Notes: generated from the letters alone by a model not told the origin. A DNA stretch of 64,000 nucleotides from Pipra filicauda (GCF_003945595.2 NW_024104765.1:2356001-2420000); one strand, 5' to 3'; positions 37,027 to 48,730 are shown, counted from the first letter of the stretch. A program made the numbers and translations.

Positions 37027-38952
37027 AAAACATAGAGAGAAGAGGAAATGGATAAATTCTCCTCTATGTTTCAATTAAAGATAACAAAGAGGTTTTAAGA
37101 GACTAAAACTCCTCCTCTGAAGGACAATGAGTATGAGGGTACATTTCCCTTGAGAAAGTCTTTATTTACAATCTGGTCATATCAATCTTTCAAAAAAACC
37201 CAGTTGACTTACTTTATCCTGGAGTGGTAATTACAGTACAAGAGGAAGAAAGCGAACACATATTTACTGCTAGTGAACTATATGAGAGACTTCTTATTCC
37301 AATTTTCAGAACATTTTGTAGAAAAGTTTATGGTGAACCCTAAGTAGTTGTTCATACTATGTCACAAACAAAAAACATATATGCCACCTTCTCAGAGCAC
37401 TCACTGTCATTTTAGTTATGAAAACACCAGCTGGTGAATTTGTGACTCAGACACGAAATTCAAAATTTGTTTACTCTAATTCTAAACTTGAACTTTTGAC
37501 TCTATTGCTTGTTTGTTATTAACACAGTATAAACCCCCACAGCCCCGACATTTGCTGAATAGGTCAGATTCTCTCTGGTTAATTTGTCATACTTCAATGA
37601 AACATACCAAAGTTTTTCAGTGTTAGCATTCAAAACTAAGTTGCTTTTGTAATTGTACATCATCTTTCTCCAGATTCAGTGTAAAGACAAAGCAGAATCC
37701 TTTGGCACATGGGGAACATTTTTTTCAGCCAAATAATTAATATTTGATATCCTCTTGCTTTAAGAGAGCTAGGTATGAGATGAAATATAAAATGTTTGCA
37801 AAAGTCTGTGAAGATCAAGGCATAGAACCAGTAAAATAAGATTTTTATTAGTTGATTTATAAAAAATATATTTTCCCATGTACCTAAGACAGATAGCTAT
37901 TCTGTATGCTATGCTTTGACCCTTTCAAAGCATAAGAATCAGACACTGCACTAAAGCCTTTGTATAATGCCTTAAATATACATACTACCTCTTCCCAAAT
38001 CACCTTTCTCGATATTACATAACTTTATTAAAATAAATAAATAAATAAATAGATAAATATTTTCAAAGTTTTTAATTAGAAAAGTGAATCAGTTGTTTTG
38101 TACTGTAATCAGTATATCTGACCATTTCCTCAACAGTTAAACCCACACATACAGATTAAACTTCTGCTGCCTTTTAAAATTGAAAGTTGGGAAATCTTTT
38201 GCTTTTTTAGTGTCCTTTTTTTTTTCCCCAATTGAGAAATGAAGCAAGGCCTTAGGGTAAACAGCCTAAATCAAAGAGAAAGAAACTAGTGACTTGTTTT
38301 CCAGTACATACTCCTGCAGATTCCATAAGTACCTGGAAAAATAACTGTAATAGTAATATGTTTTTCTTAAATGACTAACGTTTCTGGTTGCTCTTCCATT
38401 GAGAGCAAATGTAGGAGGATTGGTCTTCACACTGAAGCATTTACTGATCCTACCTCCCTTGCTTGAAAAGCCTGCTCTTTCTTTTCTGTGTGCCCTTCTA
38501 TCCCATGGTGTAGTTTGATGCTGACTTCCCACTGTAGAAACAGGAACAGAGCTCGGTGTGGTAAGTATTGTTCTGGTTTCTTGAAAGCTTTGTCTCCTCC
38601 ATTATGGGACATAATAAAAAGAGTCTGAAAATTTCTAATTCTATGGTAGCTGTAATGTTTTGTTAAATTAATACAGATTTTGAGGTGGTTGTTTGTTAAT
38701 TTAAGTGGCTTTGGCCTCATTAGAATATAATAGATTTTCAAGGTTAGTACTGTATCATTTAGGTAGTAATAATAAATAATTTCCTTGTCAGCAGGGAGTC
38801 AATGAATATTTTGGGACTCCATCTGCAGACTATTTGGCTAGCAGGAATGCACTCTACATATACTTTGCTATTGATGTGCCTGTAAAACTCCTGTTAATTA
38901 TAATGGGGATTTATAAATGGACATCAAAGGCTAGTTTGTGAGCTCTCTGAAG
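37027..38952. other. Non-coding DNA, no gene seen
   Basis: Unique AT-rich sequence after the RTE fragment. It holds an (AAAT)n microsatellite, listed separately. A palindrome-like pair flanks the RTE break: AGAGGAAATGGATAAATTCTCCTCTATG lies just downstream at about 37041-37068, with no clear relation to the break. No gene is recognised. Confidence 0.5.
38031..38058. repeat. (AAAT)n microsatellite
   Basis: AAATAAATAAATAAATAAAT followed by AGATAAAT: about seven tetranucleotide units, one imperfect. Confidence 0.9.
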
Positions 38953-39065
38953 CCCTGATCCTGCAAAGGCTTATAAATGTGTTTAATTTGCACACTGTTA
39001 GTAGTACTGTTGAAATCAATGTGACTTACTATTAGCTACATGCTGAGTGTTTGTAGGATGGGGGA
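38953..39065. mobile_element. Ancient palindromic (MITE-like) amniote repeat
   Basis: The left arm starts AGCCCTGATCCTGCAAAGGC and TTTAATTTGCACACTG. The centre is GTAGTACTGTTGAAATCAAT, and the right arm ends CATGCTGAGTGTTTGTAGGA followed by TGGGGGA. CCTGATCCTGCAAA near the left end is an imperfect complement of TTTGTAGGATGGGGG at the right, and the centre is itself roughly symmetrical. This layout recalls an old palindromic DNA-transposon-like repeat that I associate with reptile and bird genomes ('gatcctgcaa ... ttgaaatcaatg ... ttgcaggat'). The name is not assigned. Self-complementarity is visible but worn. Confidence 0.5.
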
Positions 39066-39420
39066 CGGGTGGTGATTTTATACAGAATTTACTTAACTGA
39101 CTCCACTAAGTTTGCTTGTTGTGATTTGAATTAAAATTACAGTCAGAAAACTATGGTCTGAAGGGGACATGTTTTCCTAATTCTAAATATATTCGAGATC
39201 ATTGCAGAACTTGACATTGAAAAAAAGACAGCAGAGCTTTGTGCAGTTGGCCAATGCATACCACAAATCTAAGTTATGCAAAAGTAAAATCATATACAAA
39301 ACTTAATGTGGCTTTACAAAAAGGTCGCAACAATATTAATTGAAAGCCTCTTGGTTCTTTTTTTTCACAAGTGACAGCCAAAATTCTCTTTTTAAATTGA
39401 ACTGTAGTCCTAAAATTTAG
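39066..39420. other. Non-coding DNA, no gene seen
   Basis: Short unique spacer between the palindromic repeat and the 60-bp tandem duplication. Nothing recognised. Confidence 0.5.
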
Positions 39421-39540
39421 TAAATCTTTTCCTGTGAAATGCATTCTGTTACAGTTTTTTTACAGAACAAAATTTTAGCGTAAATCTTTTCCTGTGAAAT
39501 GCATTCTGTTACAGTTTTTTTACAGAACAAAATTTTAGCA
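39421..39540. repeat. 60-bp tandem duplication, 59/60 identical
   Basis: Two directly adjacent 60-bp units (39421-39480 and 39481-39540), both starting TAAATCTTTTCCTGTGAAAT and differing only at the last base (TTTTAGCG versus TTTTAGCA). With one difference in 60 it must be recent, or an assembly artefact. The sequence around it is unique and gives no reason for the duplication beyond a short ATTTTAG-type microhomology at the junctions (AAAATTTAG before unit 1, AAATTTTAG at the end of units 1 and 2). Confidence 0.97.
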
Positions 39541-42500
39541 TAACTTATTTAGTCAAAAGAGTCAGTAAAAAGATCAGAACTGTTCACATAAAGAATATGA
39601 CCACTGCTTGCCACTGCGCTTCTGTAATAGTTTGAGCAGAGGCTATTAAATAAGTACCCGTATCAGAGAGCACTGCAGGTATTAATACAGAAACTGTACT
39701 CCTTAAGAGCCCCAGCCAATCTACCTGTATGAAAAAGGTAAAGTTCCAGATGATTAAAAAAAAATAAAAAAGGAAAGGAAAAATCAATGAAAGAAAATGC
39801 GTGGGACTGAGCAGAAGTACTCCTCTGCTTCTCACATTTTAGAATCAGGGACTTAAAAAACCTAAATCTCGTCTCACATAATAAAATGCATGCAGGAGAA
39901 ATCTAAGTGGGCTTCAATTTCTCACACAGTGGAGGCAAGGCGTCCCTTTGTCCTTGCTCAGTTAGTGCATCCCTGTGCTATTTGTCTTTGTCAGACCTGT
40001 GCATTTGAGTACCTGCACTCCAAAGTCCCAGTTTGGGCTCTGCTCCTGTGCTAAATGGATGAGCTGTAGGATATTGACTACTGCGAGTTTGACAAGGCTG
40101 CCCTTTTGACAAGGTGAAAGAGGTCATTATATTCACCTCTGGGATGCAGCCAACATAAAGCTCATTCTTAAGGAGACGAAATGTGTTCAGAAGCTGAGCC
40201 ACAAGTCCAACAGCCTCCTGGATACTGACTAAGCAACAGAGATTTAAAAAATTATTACAAAGTAGTCAGGATCACCCAAACATGATAGGAAACAATCAAT
40301 ACTGTGTATTGCTCTCTGTAGTATAATATCTGTATGCAGGAAAAATGCAGGAGACTTATCTTGGGGCTTTCTGTGACAAACAGGAGTTGCTGTCTGAGGG
40401 GAAATTCATGAATGCCAGAATGTCAGCCTGTTCACCGGGGAGATGAAAACATATGCAAATGAGCAAACCTCCACAAACCACTGCATTTCTTAATCTTCTT
40501 CATCTGTCCCACCCCTTTTTATGGTTAAGTGAGTTATTGCAGCCCTAAAGCTGTAGAAATCCTAGCACAGTTGCCACTAGAGACTAGGGCTGAATCCCAA
40601 TGAGTGGAGAGCACTGATTAAATGACAGAACAGTCTTTTCCATTCCAGTAACTCCAGTGGTCAGGCGTTGTGATAGCAAGGACTTTGAATGTCATTGAGC
40701 TAAAGGAGCTTTCATACTCATTATCATTCTTTGCATATGCATCCACAAGGTGGGCCCTGGGTTTCATGGCCTCCTTAATGCTCTCTTCAGGCTGAACAAA
40801 ATTAGGAGAATTTCACTAAAGAATCCCATATGGTGCGAAGGAACCTGGTCCACTGTTACAGACCACTGAGAACAGAAGTTCTGTACAAGGAAATAGTTTT
40901 GATGCCCAAAGGACAAAGCTGACTCAAACACAGCAAAACATGTATTATCACTGCAGAAGCTTTATATTGCAAAAAGCTCAGAAACACAGATAAATGTGTA
41001 TTTACACAACCATGGACCTCTGAAATATTTGCCAAATAAATACTAAATTGTAAGAGGCTTCTTTGCCTACCTGTTATTTACTATACAGTATTTTTCTGCA
41101 TAAGAAAAAAAGTAATCCAAACCACCTATAAAAGTGTATAAATTGTCATCTGGAGCACAACTCTCCTGTACATCCTCAGGAAAACTGATTATTTCTGAGA
41201 GACGCTGCAAGTCAGTGGTTCAGATGCCTAAAATCTTCAGTATGTATTTGTTATCAGAGATTTCTATTACCTTGCCTTTGTGGTTATTTTTGGCAAAGTA
41301 TGACACATAATTGAGCCATAATATCTCTACATTAAGTCTAAATAATCAGTGCCTAAAAAGCTGGCTGAATAAACATAGATTCGACAGTGAATTGATCTAT
41401 ATGAGAGCTAATATAATCCACACCACAAAATAGGATGCAGGCTTCAATGAAGCAAAAGTCCTTGACTTTGACCCTACTGAAAGCAAATGTGGGATGAATT
41501 CCAAAGATTCCTTCTAACCTAAATTATCCTTTGATACTCTTTTCTTAAGAAATTGACCACAAAGGTTTTCTGCTACCAGAAATGAACAAATGTCTACAAA
41601 CCACTGCATATTTCTCCCTTATTTCAAAGGCACAGCTCAACTGAAAGCCTGCTGTTGGCACTCTGCATAGCAATGAATTGATGTCTGTGTGGTGCAGGAT
41701 GCTGACTAACTGTACATTTGTCAGATGTGGGAAGGTATATTCTTACCTTTTGATCAATTCCTAATAATTTTATTTCCCAGATCCTTTCCTTTTTATTTCC
41801 CTCATATTTCATTTGGACATCTGTCTAAACCTAAGTCTCACATTTTTGTATGCATGGGCATTGACAATCATTTTTAAGGAATACATATATTTAAAATGTC
41901 CTCTATCTTTCTGCCTGTTTTGCAACTGCCTTCCCAATAGTCTCTATGCAGGCTGCTGTCAGAATATCTTTCCTCACATTGTTTAGTATTCAATTCGCTA
42001 CTCATTGGCTTAATCCTCTTCACTCTCTTCTATTAAAAATGAGATTAAGCGTTTCTAAAAATAAAATAAATGTTTGAAAGCTTGAAAAGGTGATGCAAGT
42101 AACTGTGAGTGACTAGTAGTTTAAAGAGTTCAAACATTCTCTAATTAAACTTCAGTGCCAAGGAATATTAAATGATCCTAGGAGTAAAGTTCTTCTGGGG
42201 CTTGTAAGTACTCATTGATACAACCAAGCTGCACACTGGGACTAGAAGAACAGCTATGTCCCTACATTCTGACAGGAAGAAGGTTGGAAAGTTAGGAATG
42301 GACAATTTTTGAAAAGTGACTCAATGGAAGATGGACAGAGTATTGAGTTGAAAGTTCAAACCCATTCTCCTTCCTTTAACTTGTCAAAATAAGCCCTGTA
42401 ACATATTGCTCCAAGCTTATTCATTGTTAATCCAAATGGAAACAGATATGCTCAGCAGAAAAATCTGGAAAACTTCAAACTTTATCTGTCCGCTACAAAT

Positions 42501-42735
42501 TAACTTCTTTCAGACAATAATCCTTATTTCTGTCCCTGATTTTGTTGGAAACATACTTACTACCAATCCCCAGAGAAAGTGAAAGCTTAGGGTATTTACT
42601 TGGGCTTTAAAAGAGACTTTTGGAGATGTTGGTAGACATCTCTTCTTCCCACTAGATATTGGAGGCTAATGCTGTTACTCAACTGTAATTGCTCTTACTC
42701 TGTACACTCAAGTTCTTGCATTACACATGCTCTTC
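39541..42735. other. Non-coding DNA, no gene seen
   Basis: Unique sequence of about 3.2 kb. An octamer-like ATGCAAAT occurs near 40454, but a single such motif is expected by chance. Frames at 39584-40202 and 41624-41812 carry no recognised domain. Confidence 0.5.
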
Positions 42736-43034
42736 TGTTACAACCTGCCCCAGGAAAAGGGGAAGGGGGGGTAACTCAGGTTTTTATCAATAATTCCCTT
42801 GGGGTGGATTAAAGTGAAACGACACTAAATAACCGGTGTCTGAAAACATATACTGGCAAGGTTTATTTTAACAATTTTGAATCAATAGGTAAGTTAACAT
42901 TTTTGGGTGCTGTCATAACCTTTCTGGGGAAGAGAAAAATGCATAGGGGAGAGAAAGGCAGGATAAGAGCAAGGGAGAGTAAGAGAAAGAAAAGCTGAGA
43001 GTGGACAGATGTATATAGTCACCGCCCACTGGAT

Positions 43035-43086
43035 CCAGCGATGCTTGAGAGCGATGGTTTCCAGTGATGCTTGAGAGCGATGGTCT
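43035..43086. repeat. Two 26-bp tandem units inside LTR
   Basis: CCAGCGATGCTTGAGAGCGA then TGGTTT, followed by CCAGTGATGCTTGAGAGCGA then TGGTCT. The two units differ at two positions. They lie between the TATA-type box and the pyrimidine-rich tract of the candidate LTR. Confidence 0.9.
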
Positions 43087-43189
43087 TGATTCGCAGGCAG
43101 TGGGGGAGAAGGAGAACCCAAATTCTCAAAGTCACCAGTCAGTTTATATGCCCTCAGCATGCTCTTGCACCTCCCTGGCATGAGGAGTT

Positions 43190-43318
43190 GTTTGCCTTTT
43201 AGGGCTTAGAGATGGGCCCAATTGGCCACCTGAGGCATCTTCTTGCCTTTTAGGGCTTAGCCCCCCTGAGGCAACTTCTTGCCTTTTTAGGGCTTAGTCC
43301 ACCTGAGGCATCTTCTAG
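43190..43318. repeat. Three copies of GCCTTTTAGGGCTTAG-based repeat
   Basis: TTGCCTTTTAGGGCTTAG occurs three times (about 43191, 43243 and 43279), the last with one extra T. Each is followed within 4-32 bp by a CCTGAGGCA(A/T)CTTC block. Unit spacing varies (about 52 and 37 bp) because the first spacer carries an additional GATGGGCCCAATTGGC segment. The array lies upstream of the TATA-type box of the LTR, where enhancer repeats are common in retroviral U3 regions. Confidence 0.85.
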
Positions 43319-43337
43319 GCCTGTGCTGTGTCTTTTG

Positions 43338-43555
43338 TATCAACAGTCAAAAGCCTGCAAGCTCAGCTCTTTTCAGGACTTCACACCTTCAGCACTGGAG
43401 GGAGGGAGGGGCCTGATTGTTCATCAGATGTATCAATAGTCAAAAGCCTGCAAGCTCAGCTCTTGCCTTTTCAGGACTTCACACCTTCAGCACTGGAGGG
43501 AGGGAGGGGCCCGACTGCTCATCAGAGGTATCATGCAAGTCAAAAGCCTGCAAAA
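43338..43555. repeat. Two-and-a-bit ~95-bp tandem repeat in LTR
   Basis: Unit 1 is 43338-43430, unit 2 is 43431-43528, and a partial third begins at 43529. The units share AGTCAAAAGCCTGCAAGCTC, CAGGACTTCACACCTTCAGC and CACTGGAGGGAGGGAGGGGC. Unit 2 has six extra bases (TTGCCT) before TTTTCAGG. It is an array in the putative U3 of the LTR. The repeats are adjacent without unique spacers, so this is not a CRISPR-like layout. Confidence 0.92.
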
Positions 43556-43626
43556 GTCTCCTAGAATGCATAGATCATTAACCATTTCAGTCTCTGACAT
43601 CTTCTAACACAGAAATCCTTGTTACA

Positions 43627-46600
43627 GAGAGGGAAAACTGAGGCAAGAAAGGTGATGGTTCAATATATAGAGGATTCTCTCTGGTTCCAGCTGTTTGTAC
43701 CTCAGTTATGCACCTGCTTTTTTTCTGCAATTTACTAATCCCTCATTGGTGTTGAAATGAAACAAGGTTTTCATAACCTCAAGTAAATACTATGTGGTTT
43801 TATTCGAGTTATGTTTTTACATACATAGAGAAATAGGTAACAAATACACAGTAGTTAAGCTGAAAATTAGTAATATGAAAAAACCCCCACCAACTTCTCA
43901 GCATTAGAGAGAGAGTGCTTTTCTGTTCTTTCATGTAAGGTGAAAGAACTTAAGATGTGCATTTTTTAGATACAGAGAACACTCTCTAATGCATAATTAT
44001 AATACAGAATATGGATTACTAAATATAATGAGAAGGTATACTATGAGAAGACAATGGCTTAGATTTTTATGCTAGTGAAGTGTAAAAGTCAGTGGACGAT
44101 CTGTCCTGGATTCATTTAAGACCCTTAGCTGAAGCTTAAAGAATGTGATAAGGCATCCATAGGCAGCGACTTAAAGCTATATTTCTAAAGAGAAATGATT
44201 TAAAGCTGAGTGACTTCAGAGAAGCATCAGTTCAGAGAGAAGCTATAAAGACCTAACCAATAACAATGAAGTTCTAAAAAAAAGGAGAATGTGGAAATGA
44301 AAGAACATGCAGATAAGGCCAGTAAAAATGTTACATGAGATCATCCTAATGACTTTGAGGTCACTGAAAAAGCCATAATCTGTTTGATGGAGTTTCTAGA
44401 GAAAGAAGCAGGCTCTGAGAAGTACTTTTTTATAGTTAACTGGCTTGAGTTAGCCAAACTGAATCTTTCTGTTCTGGACAAAATGATTGTGGTAAGATTT
44501 TGCTTAGCTGTGATTTGCTTCTGTCTTTTAGACATCTTAGAACATTTGTAGTCACCTCCGTTTTGTCATTAAAATTGACAAAAATCAGAAAAGATTCAGA
44601 GGCAGAAGATTGGAGTTATGAAGGAGATGCAAAATTTATTTTAAGAGGAAACACTGAAATGATTTTGATTGCAGTGCTCTTAGACTTGATGAAAATGTTT
44701 GTCCAAAATTCAGTGCTTTGATTAACTTCTTATGCCTCTTTTTCATGACTTCAATGCGTGCAACTTCTACTTTCCTTAAAATATATTTGAATGGTATTGA
44801 GAGAACACAGTGATCCATTTTCAAATCATTCTGTAGATTTTTGTCTCCATGCAGAGGTACATATAGGTCTTTTGTAAATGTATATATTTAGATTGAAATC
44901 ATTACTTATGTCAATACATAACTAATGTGGCATGATTTTAAAAGTTGAGGCTATTTTAATTAAGCTGGAACAAAACATTGTATCTTAATAAATCTGTTTT
45001 GCTAAAATTGTTGATCTTATTGATAAATTTGTGAAGCATAACTTTGTAAGTATTATGTAAAAAAAAAGGGGAGAAGAGGGAGGGGAGGGGGAGAAGGAAG
45101 GGAAGAGGGAGAGGGACAGAAGGAGACCACCAGCTTTTCTTTAAAAAGAATCCTGATTTAAAAGTGTCAAGAACTACTATAATGTCAGGCACACTTCTAA
45201 AATCACAGCGTGCCTTACACAAATATCGTATTTTAAAGAACCATAAAATAATTTACCAAACAACCTTTTTTTTTTCCAGAAAAAAGGCCTCAAATTTTGA
45301 TTTCATAGAACCAAAATATAAAATGATATCCATAAAAGACATTTATCTGTTAAAGAACAAAATTTGTGTATGGAAGAGGAGAAAGGGGTGAAGCTGGTTG
45401 AGTTCAGCAAGGAGTACAGGACTTATGATAAAGATCAGAGAGCGAGAAAAATCACAATCCTTAGTGGAAAAAGTAATGGTTAGAAACTTCTAGGTTTTCT
45501 TGTGATAGTGTGACAATAAGTGTTATTTATTGAGGACAATGGGGGAATTCTGAATGCTAATGCTATTTCAAGTCAAAACAAATAGACCAATAGTAGTACC
45601 TCTTAGATTAATCATAAACAAGCAAAACAAACTACCATTTGCCTTGAATTCATGAACTGGTAGGACTGGTTAAATTCACAGAGAAATCAAATAAAAATAA
45701 GCATAATAAGGGTGATTATTTTTCTTTGAAGTGTTTAACTCTTCCTATTGGAATGGAAAAAAAAAGACAAAACATTTTAAAATTTTGAAGCATTTTGAAA
45801 ACTCAATCCTACCAATTTTTCATGAATCCTAGCTAGTTTTTGTTAAACTGCCTATGCTGTATCTGAAAGTGTTGTGGTTAGACTATCCCACTATCCTGTA
45901 ACTATGTATCCTACATTTCACAACATTGACCAACAGCCTGATTTTTAAGACCGTGTGACAGAAGTTATGACAAGTGTTTCCACTTGCTTTTGAGAAATTG
46001 TTGTCAGAATCTGTACCATAATTTTTCTTCAAATCATAATACTGGCCTATAAAAACTGTTTTGTCAGAAAATGCACTAGTAACTTCGTTAATTCCATTTC
46101 CTTATTTAACTCTAGTTTAATTTTGAAATTCCCAGTTTTGGTGAGAAAATCTATACTCTTTACCCAATCTCACCCCAGATTTTTTTCTAGGATAAACAAA
46201 TTCATCTGTTAAAGTGAGTCTTTTCCTGTGATAATTTCAAAAATAGAGAATTTATCCAGCGTCCTACTTGATGCCCATATTTAAGCTAGATCATGAGAAC
46301 AATAAATCAGAAACTGAAGTAACAGCCGTTCAGCTGACAGATCAGGTAGGAGGGAACGCTTAGTCATAGTGATTAATAGGTCTTTTCAGGAAGCACTTAG
46401 ATACCATGGTGATGGGCGTTACAGCAAATCCTCAGATAGTCCTTGATGACTTCATGTGGTCTAATTCCTTTTTGACAGTAAAGGGAGGGTAAAAATTAGA
46501 CTTCTAAATTGCCTGTTTGATATTCACATGGAAATAAACTGAACAAACTACCGTGACTACAGGGGTCTAGGTTGAGACTGTCATTTTCAAGGACACTGGA

Positions 46601-47809
46601 AAGGACAGCTCCCAATTTCCTCAGATGATTTTGAAGCAGTCGCTGAAGGTCTCATCTTGCAGGCTGTTATGCACAATTGCACATAGGTAAATCCCTTCAA
46701 AATTTTTAGTAGATCATTGTGTAAGCATTAAGCTTTTATGGATTGATTCTTAAAACAATAATAATTAAAACGCCCTGATTAGAAGCCTTAGGCAAAGACT
46801 TTAAGAGGAAAATGTGGAAGTTTTTTGGCTCAAAAAGATGCCTATGCCTACAGGGAGTCCCATGTCTGGTTGCAGTCTGATAGAATCACCTTGATCCCTG
46901 GCACCTATTTTGCCTGTCTTAAATTCAGCAAATCAATCTTGTTATTCATATTGAAAGAATAATCGAAGACTGTGGGAAAGCAGTCATTACCCTAAAGGGA
47001 CAGTTAGAGCTGCTATTCCTCCTGTCTCTCAGCAACAGGGAATGCTGCTCTTTTTCAGCATTGCTGAATATACTCAGTGCTCCAGTGATCTCCTTCCACT
47101 TCTCACTTGTCTATGAAAGAGTAACTAATTCTAACCATTCCTCTCTTAGGCAGAATAATTGTTTCCTATACAGCACTCCTAGTCCTTACACTTTTCTGGA
47201 TCACCACACTGGCTAAAACAATAACTACCACTTCCACTTTGAAATTGTCCTGTTGTCACATTTTTAGTATGAATTTGCCCAAAAAGACGCCCTATAAGGA
47301 AGAGAAGTATTTTTTTAAATATAGGTTATCTTGAAAAGTCTATTATACTTAATCTGATTATTAATAAGAGAGATAAATTCACATAATGATTTTTAAAAAT
47401 AAGTTTTCTAAACAAATTAGAAAACCAAAAGCCTATTGGCATTTTGCCTTTCAATATTAAAAATAGATGCATTTTTTGGACACATGACGTTTTTGATTTG
47501 ACATCGAGCTGTAATAAATTGGTGGAATTCCATTGAAGTGAATGTAATTGTCTTGATTATCACCAGCAGTGGATCTAGCTTTTACATCTCAGCTGCTCTA
47601 TAGTAATTACAGTAGCAACACTTGCACAGAGAACCAACACAACCAGAAAGAAAAGGGAATTGGTAACACTTTTCTTGTGTTTACAAAAGGTTTGTGTGAA
47701 ATGGAGTGCCAATTGTAAGTAACTTATAGTGTACACTATAATATTCCTGCCTCCTGACAGACCGTCATGGTTAAAGTCAGTTTTGTATTTTATTCCCTTT
47801 TTCCAACAT
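43627..47809. other. Non-coding DNA, no gene seen
   Basis: About 4.2 kb of mostly unique AT-rich DNA between two LTR-like blocks. It contains the homopurine tract listed separately. The first 40 bases (GGGAAAACTGAGGCAAGAAA) recall the 'aaactgaggca' block of MIR but are too short to call. Retroviral gag, pol or env remnants were looked for between the two LTRs and not recognised. Confidence 0.5.
45059..45116 (+). repeat. 58-nt homopurine tract with G-quadruplex motif
   Basis: An uninterrupted run of A and G on the plus strand. Within 45068-45091 it holds GGGGAGAAGAGGGAGGGGAG followed by GGGG, that is, four G-runs of three or more separated by loops of 6, 1 and 1 bases. This satisfies the usual G3+N1-7 rule for an intramolecular G-quadruplex, and a homopurine/homopyrimidine stretch can also form triplex H-DNA. 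There is no adjacent gene to regulate, so function is unknown. Confidence 0.85.
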
Positions 47810-48660
47810 TGTTTTGGAGAAACTGTTCCTTTAAGAGTGAACCCCCTCACCACAGCAGGGCAGGTGGCAATGAGCATGTGACAATAATCCTGGTTGCCAG
47901 GGAGGAAGCGGAACTCTCTCCATCTGGGAGTCGCCTCTCCTCCTTGGTGCCAAAGAAATAAAAGGGAGCAGCCATGTCAGCCCTACCAGCCACGTGGCTC
48001 CACACACCTCGGTCGCTTTCAGGGATGGGAGTCACCACCACCATCCAGAGAACAGAGCTGAACCCAGCTGAGTGACTCAGAGAAGCGGCTGCTACTACCT
48101 CAAAAATCCCACTTCATGAAGTCTCACCATGGAGTCCCAGCTGAGGGGAAGTCACCCAGGGCTGTCTGCTGCTCCAGATCTTTTGCCCATCATTTGCCAT
48201 TTCTGCAGTCCCTGCTGGCTGTTACTGTTGCCTCCCACCTCCAGAAAGAGCCAGAGAAGAGGAGAGAGAGTCTGCACTTACTACTGTACAACCAGCATCC
48301 ATGCCGTCATCTTGGACACGTAACTTCTTTTAGGACAAAATAACCTTCCGGGTTTTTGCTTTACCCCTGTTTCCCTGTGGGTTTTGTCTAGCTGGGGAGG
48401 GTGTTAAACTGTGGGAATTTGTCTGCCACGGTACTTTCTTTGTTCTCCTGGGGGGAAGAGGTGGGGGGAGCATGTGCCAGCCACCATTTTGTCTGTGCAA
48501 GAAGAGGGAAGAGAATAGGAATTATTTCTGTCTATTAGTGGCTTAAACCATTTTGTTTGTATTGTTACAGTTGTTTATTTCTTTTTAGTAAACTGTTATT
48601 TTTTCTGTGTCTCCTTGCATTTGTCTCTGTGTATTGGTGAAAGGGGGAGAGGTTTTAACA
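47810..48660 (+). mobile_element. Solo LTR, ERVL-like (candidate)
   Basis: An 850-bp block, clearly richer in G and C than its flanks. It begins near TGTTTTGGAGAAACTGTTCC and ends GGGGGAGAGGTTTTAACA, with TG...CA ends. In order it has TTTAAGAGTGAACCCCCTCA, a TATA-type box AAATAAAAGGGAGC (about 47956-47969), a GC-rich leader, AACTTCTTTTAGGACAAAAT, a G-rich stretch, TTCTTTTTAGTAAACTGTTA with a weak polyadenylation-like AGTAAA (about 48588), and a T/G-rich end. This pattern resembles bird ERVL-type LTRs as I recall them. No 5-bp TSD could be fixed, so the left end is approximate. No retroviral coding sequence adjoins it. A GC-rich promoter or first exon is the main alternative. Confidence 0.5.
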
Positions 48661-48730
48661 GAAGGGGAAGGGGCTCAATTGTTGGGTGACTTCTTTTGCA
48701 GTGATGACTTGTATTCTTCTCCATCTGGAA

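Larger units (their letters stand above)
42736..43626 (-). mobile_element. Solo LTR, endogenous-retrovirus type (candidate)
   Basis: Read on the minus strand, this 891-bp block starts TGTAACAAGG and ends GGTTGTAACA, so it has TG...CA ends with matching TGTAACA termini. In order it has a U3-like part rich in tandem repeats, a TATA-type box (GCATATAAACTG, about 43145-43156), a pyrimidine-rich stretch (TTTTCTTTCTCTTACTCTCC), a polyadenylation signal (AATAAACC, near 42863-42870) and a final 130 bp. That is the layout of a retroviral LTR. No internal retroviral genes flank it, so it would be a solo LTR left by recombination. No 5-bp TSD was found (TCTTC left, GAGAG right), which weakens the exact ends; TTACAGAGAGGGAAAACTGA at the right may instead be an older repeat. 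Confidence 0.6.

Noticed and set aside
43338..43555. CRISPR-like array
   Set aside because: The repeats are about 95 bp, adjacent without spacers, vary in length, and lie inside an LTR-like element of a vertebrate genome.
48116..48343. Short proteins encoded in the LTR-like block
   Set aside because: Two overlapping frames in different phases arise simply because the block is GC-rich. Neither has a recognised domain.
42736..48660. The two LTR-like blocks as the ends of one provirus
   Set aside because: They are in opposite orientation, unrelated in sequence, and no retroviral coding remnants lie between them.
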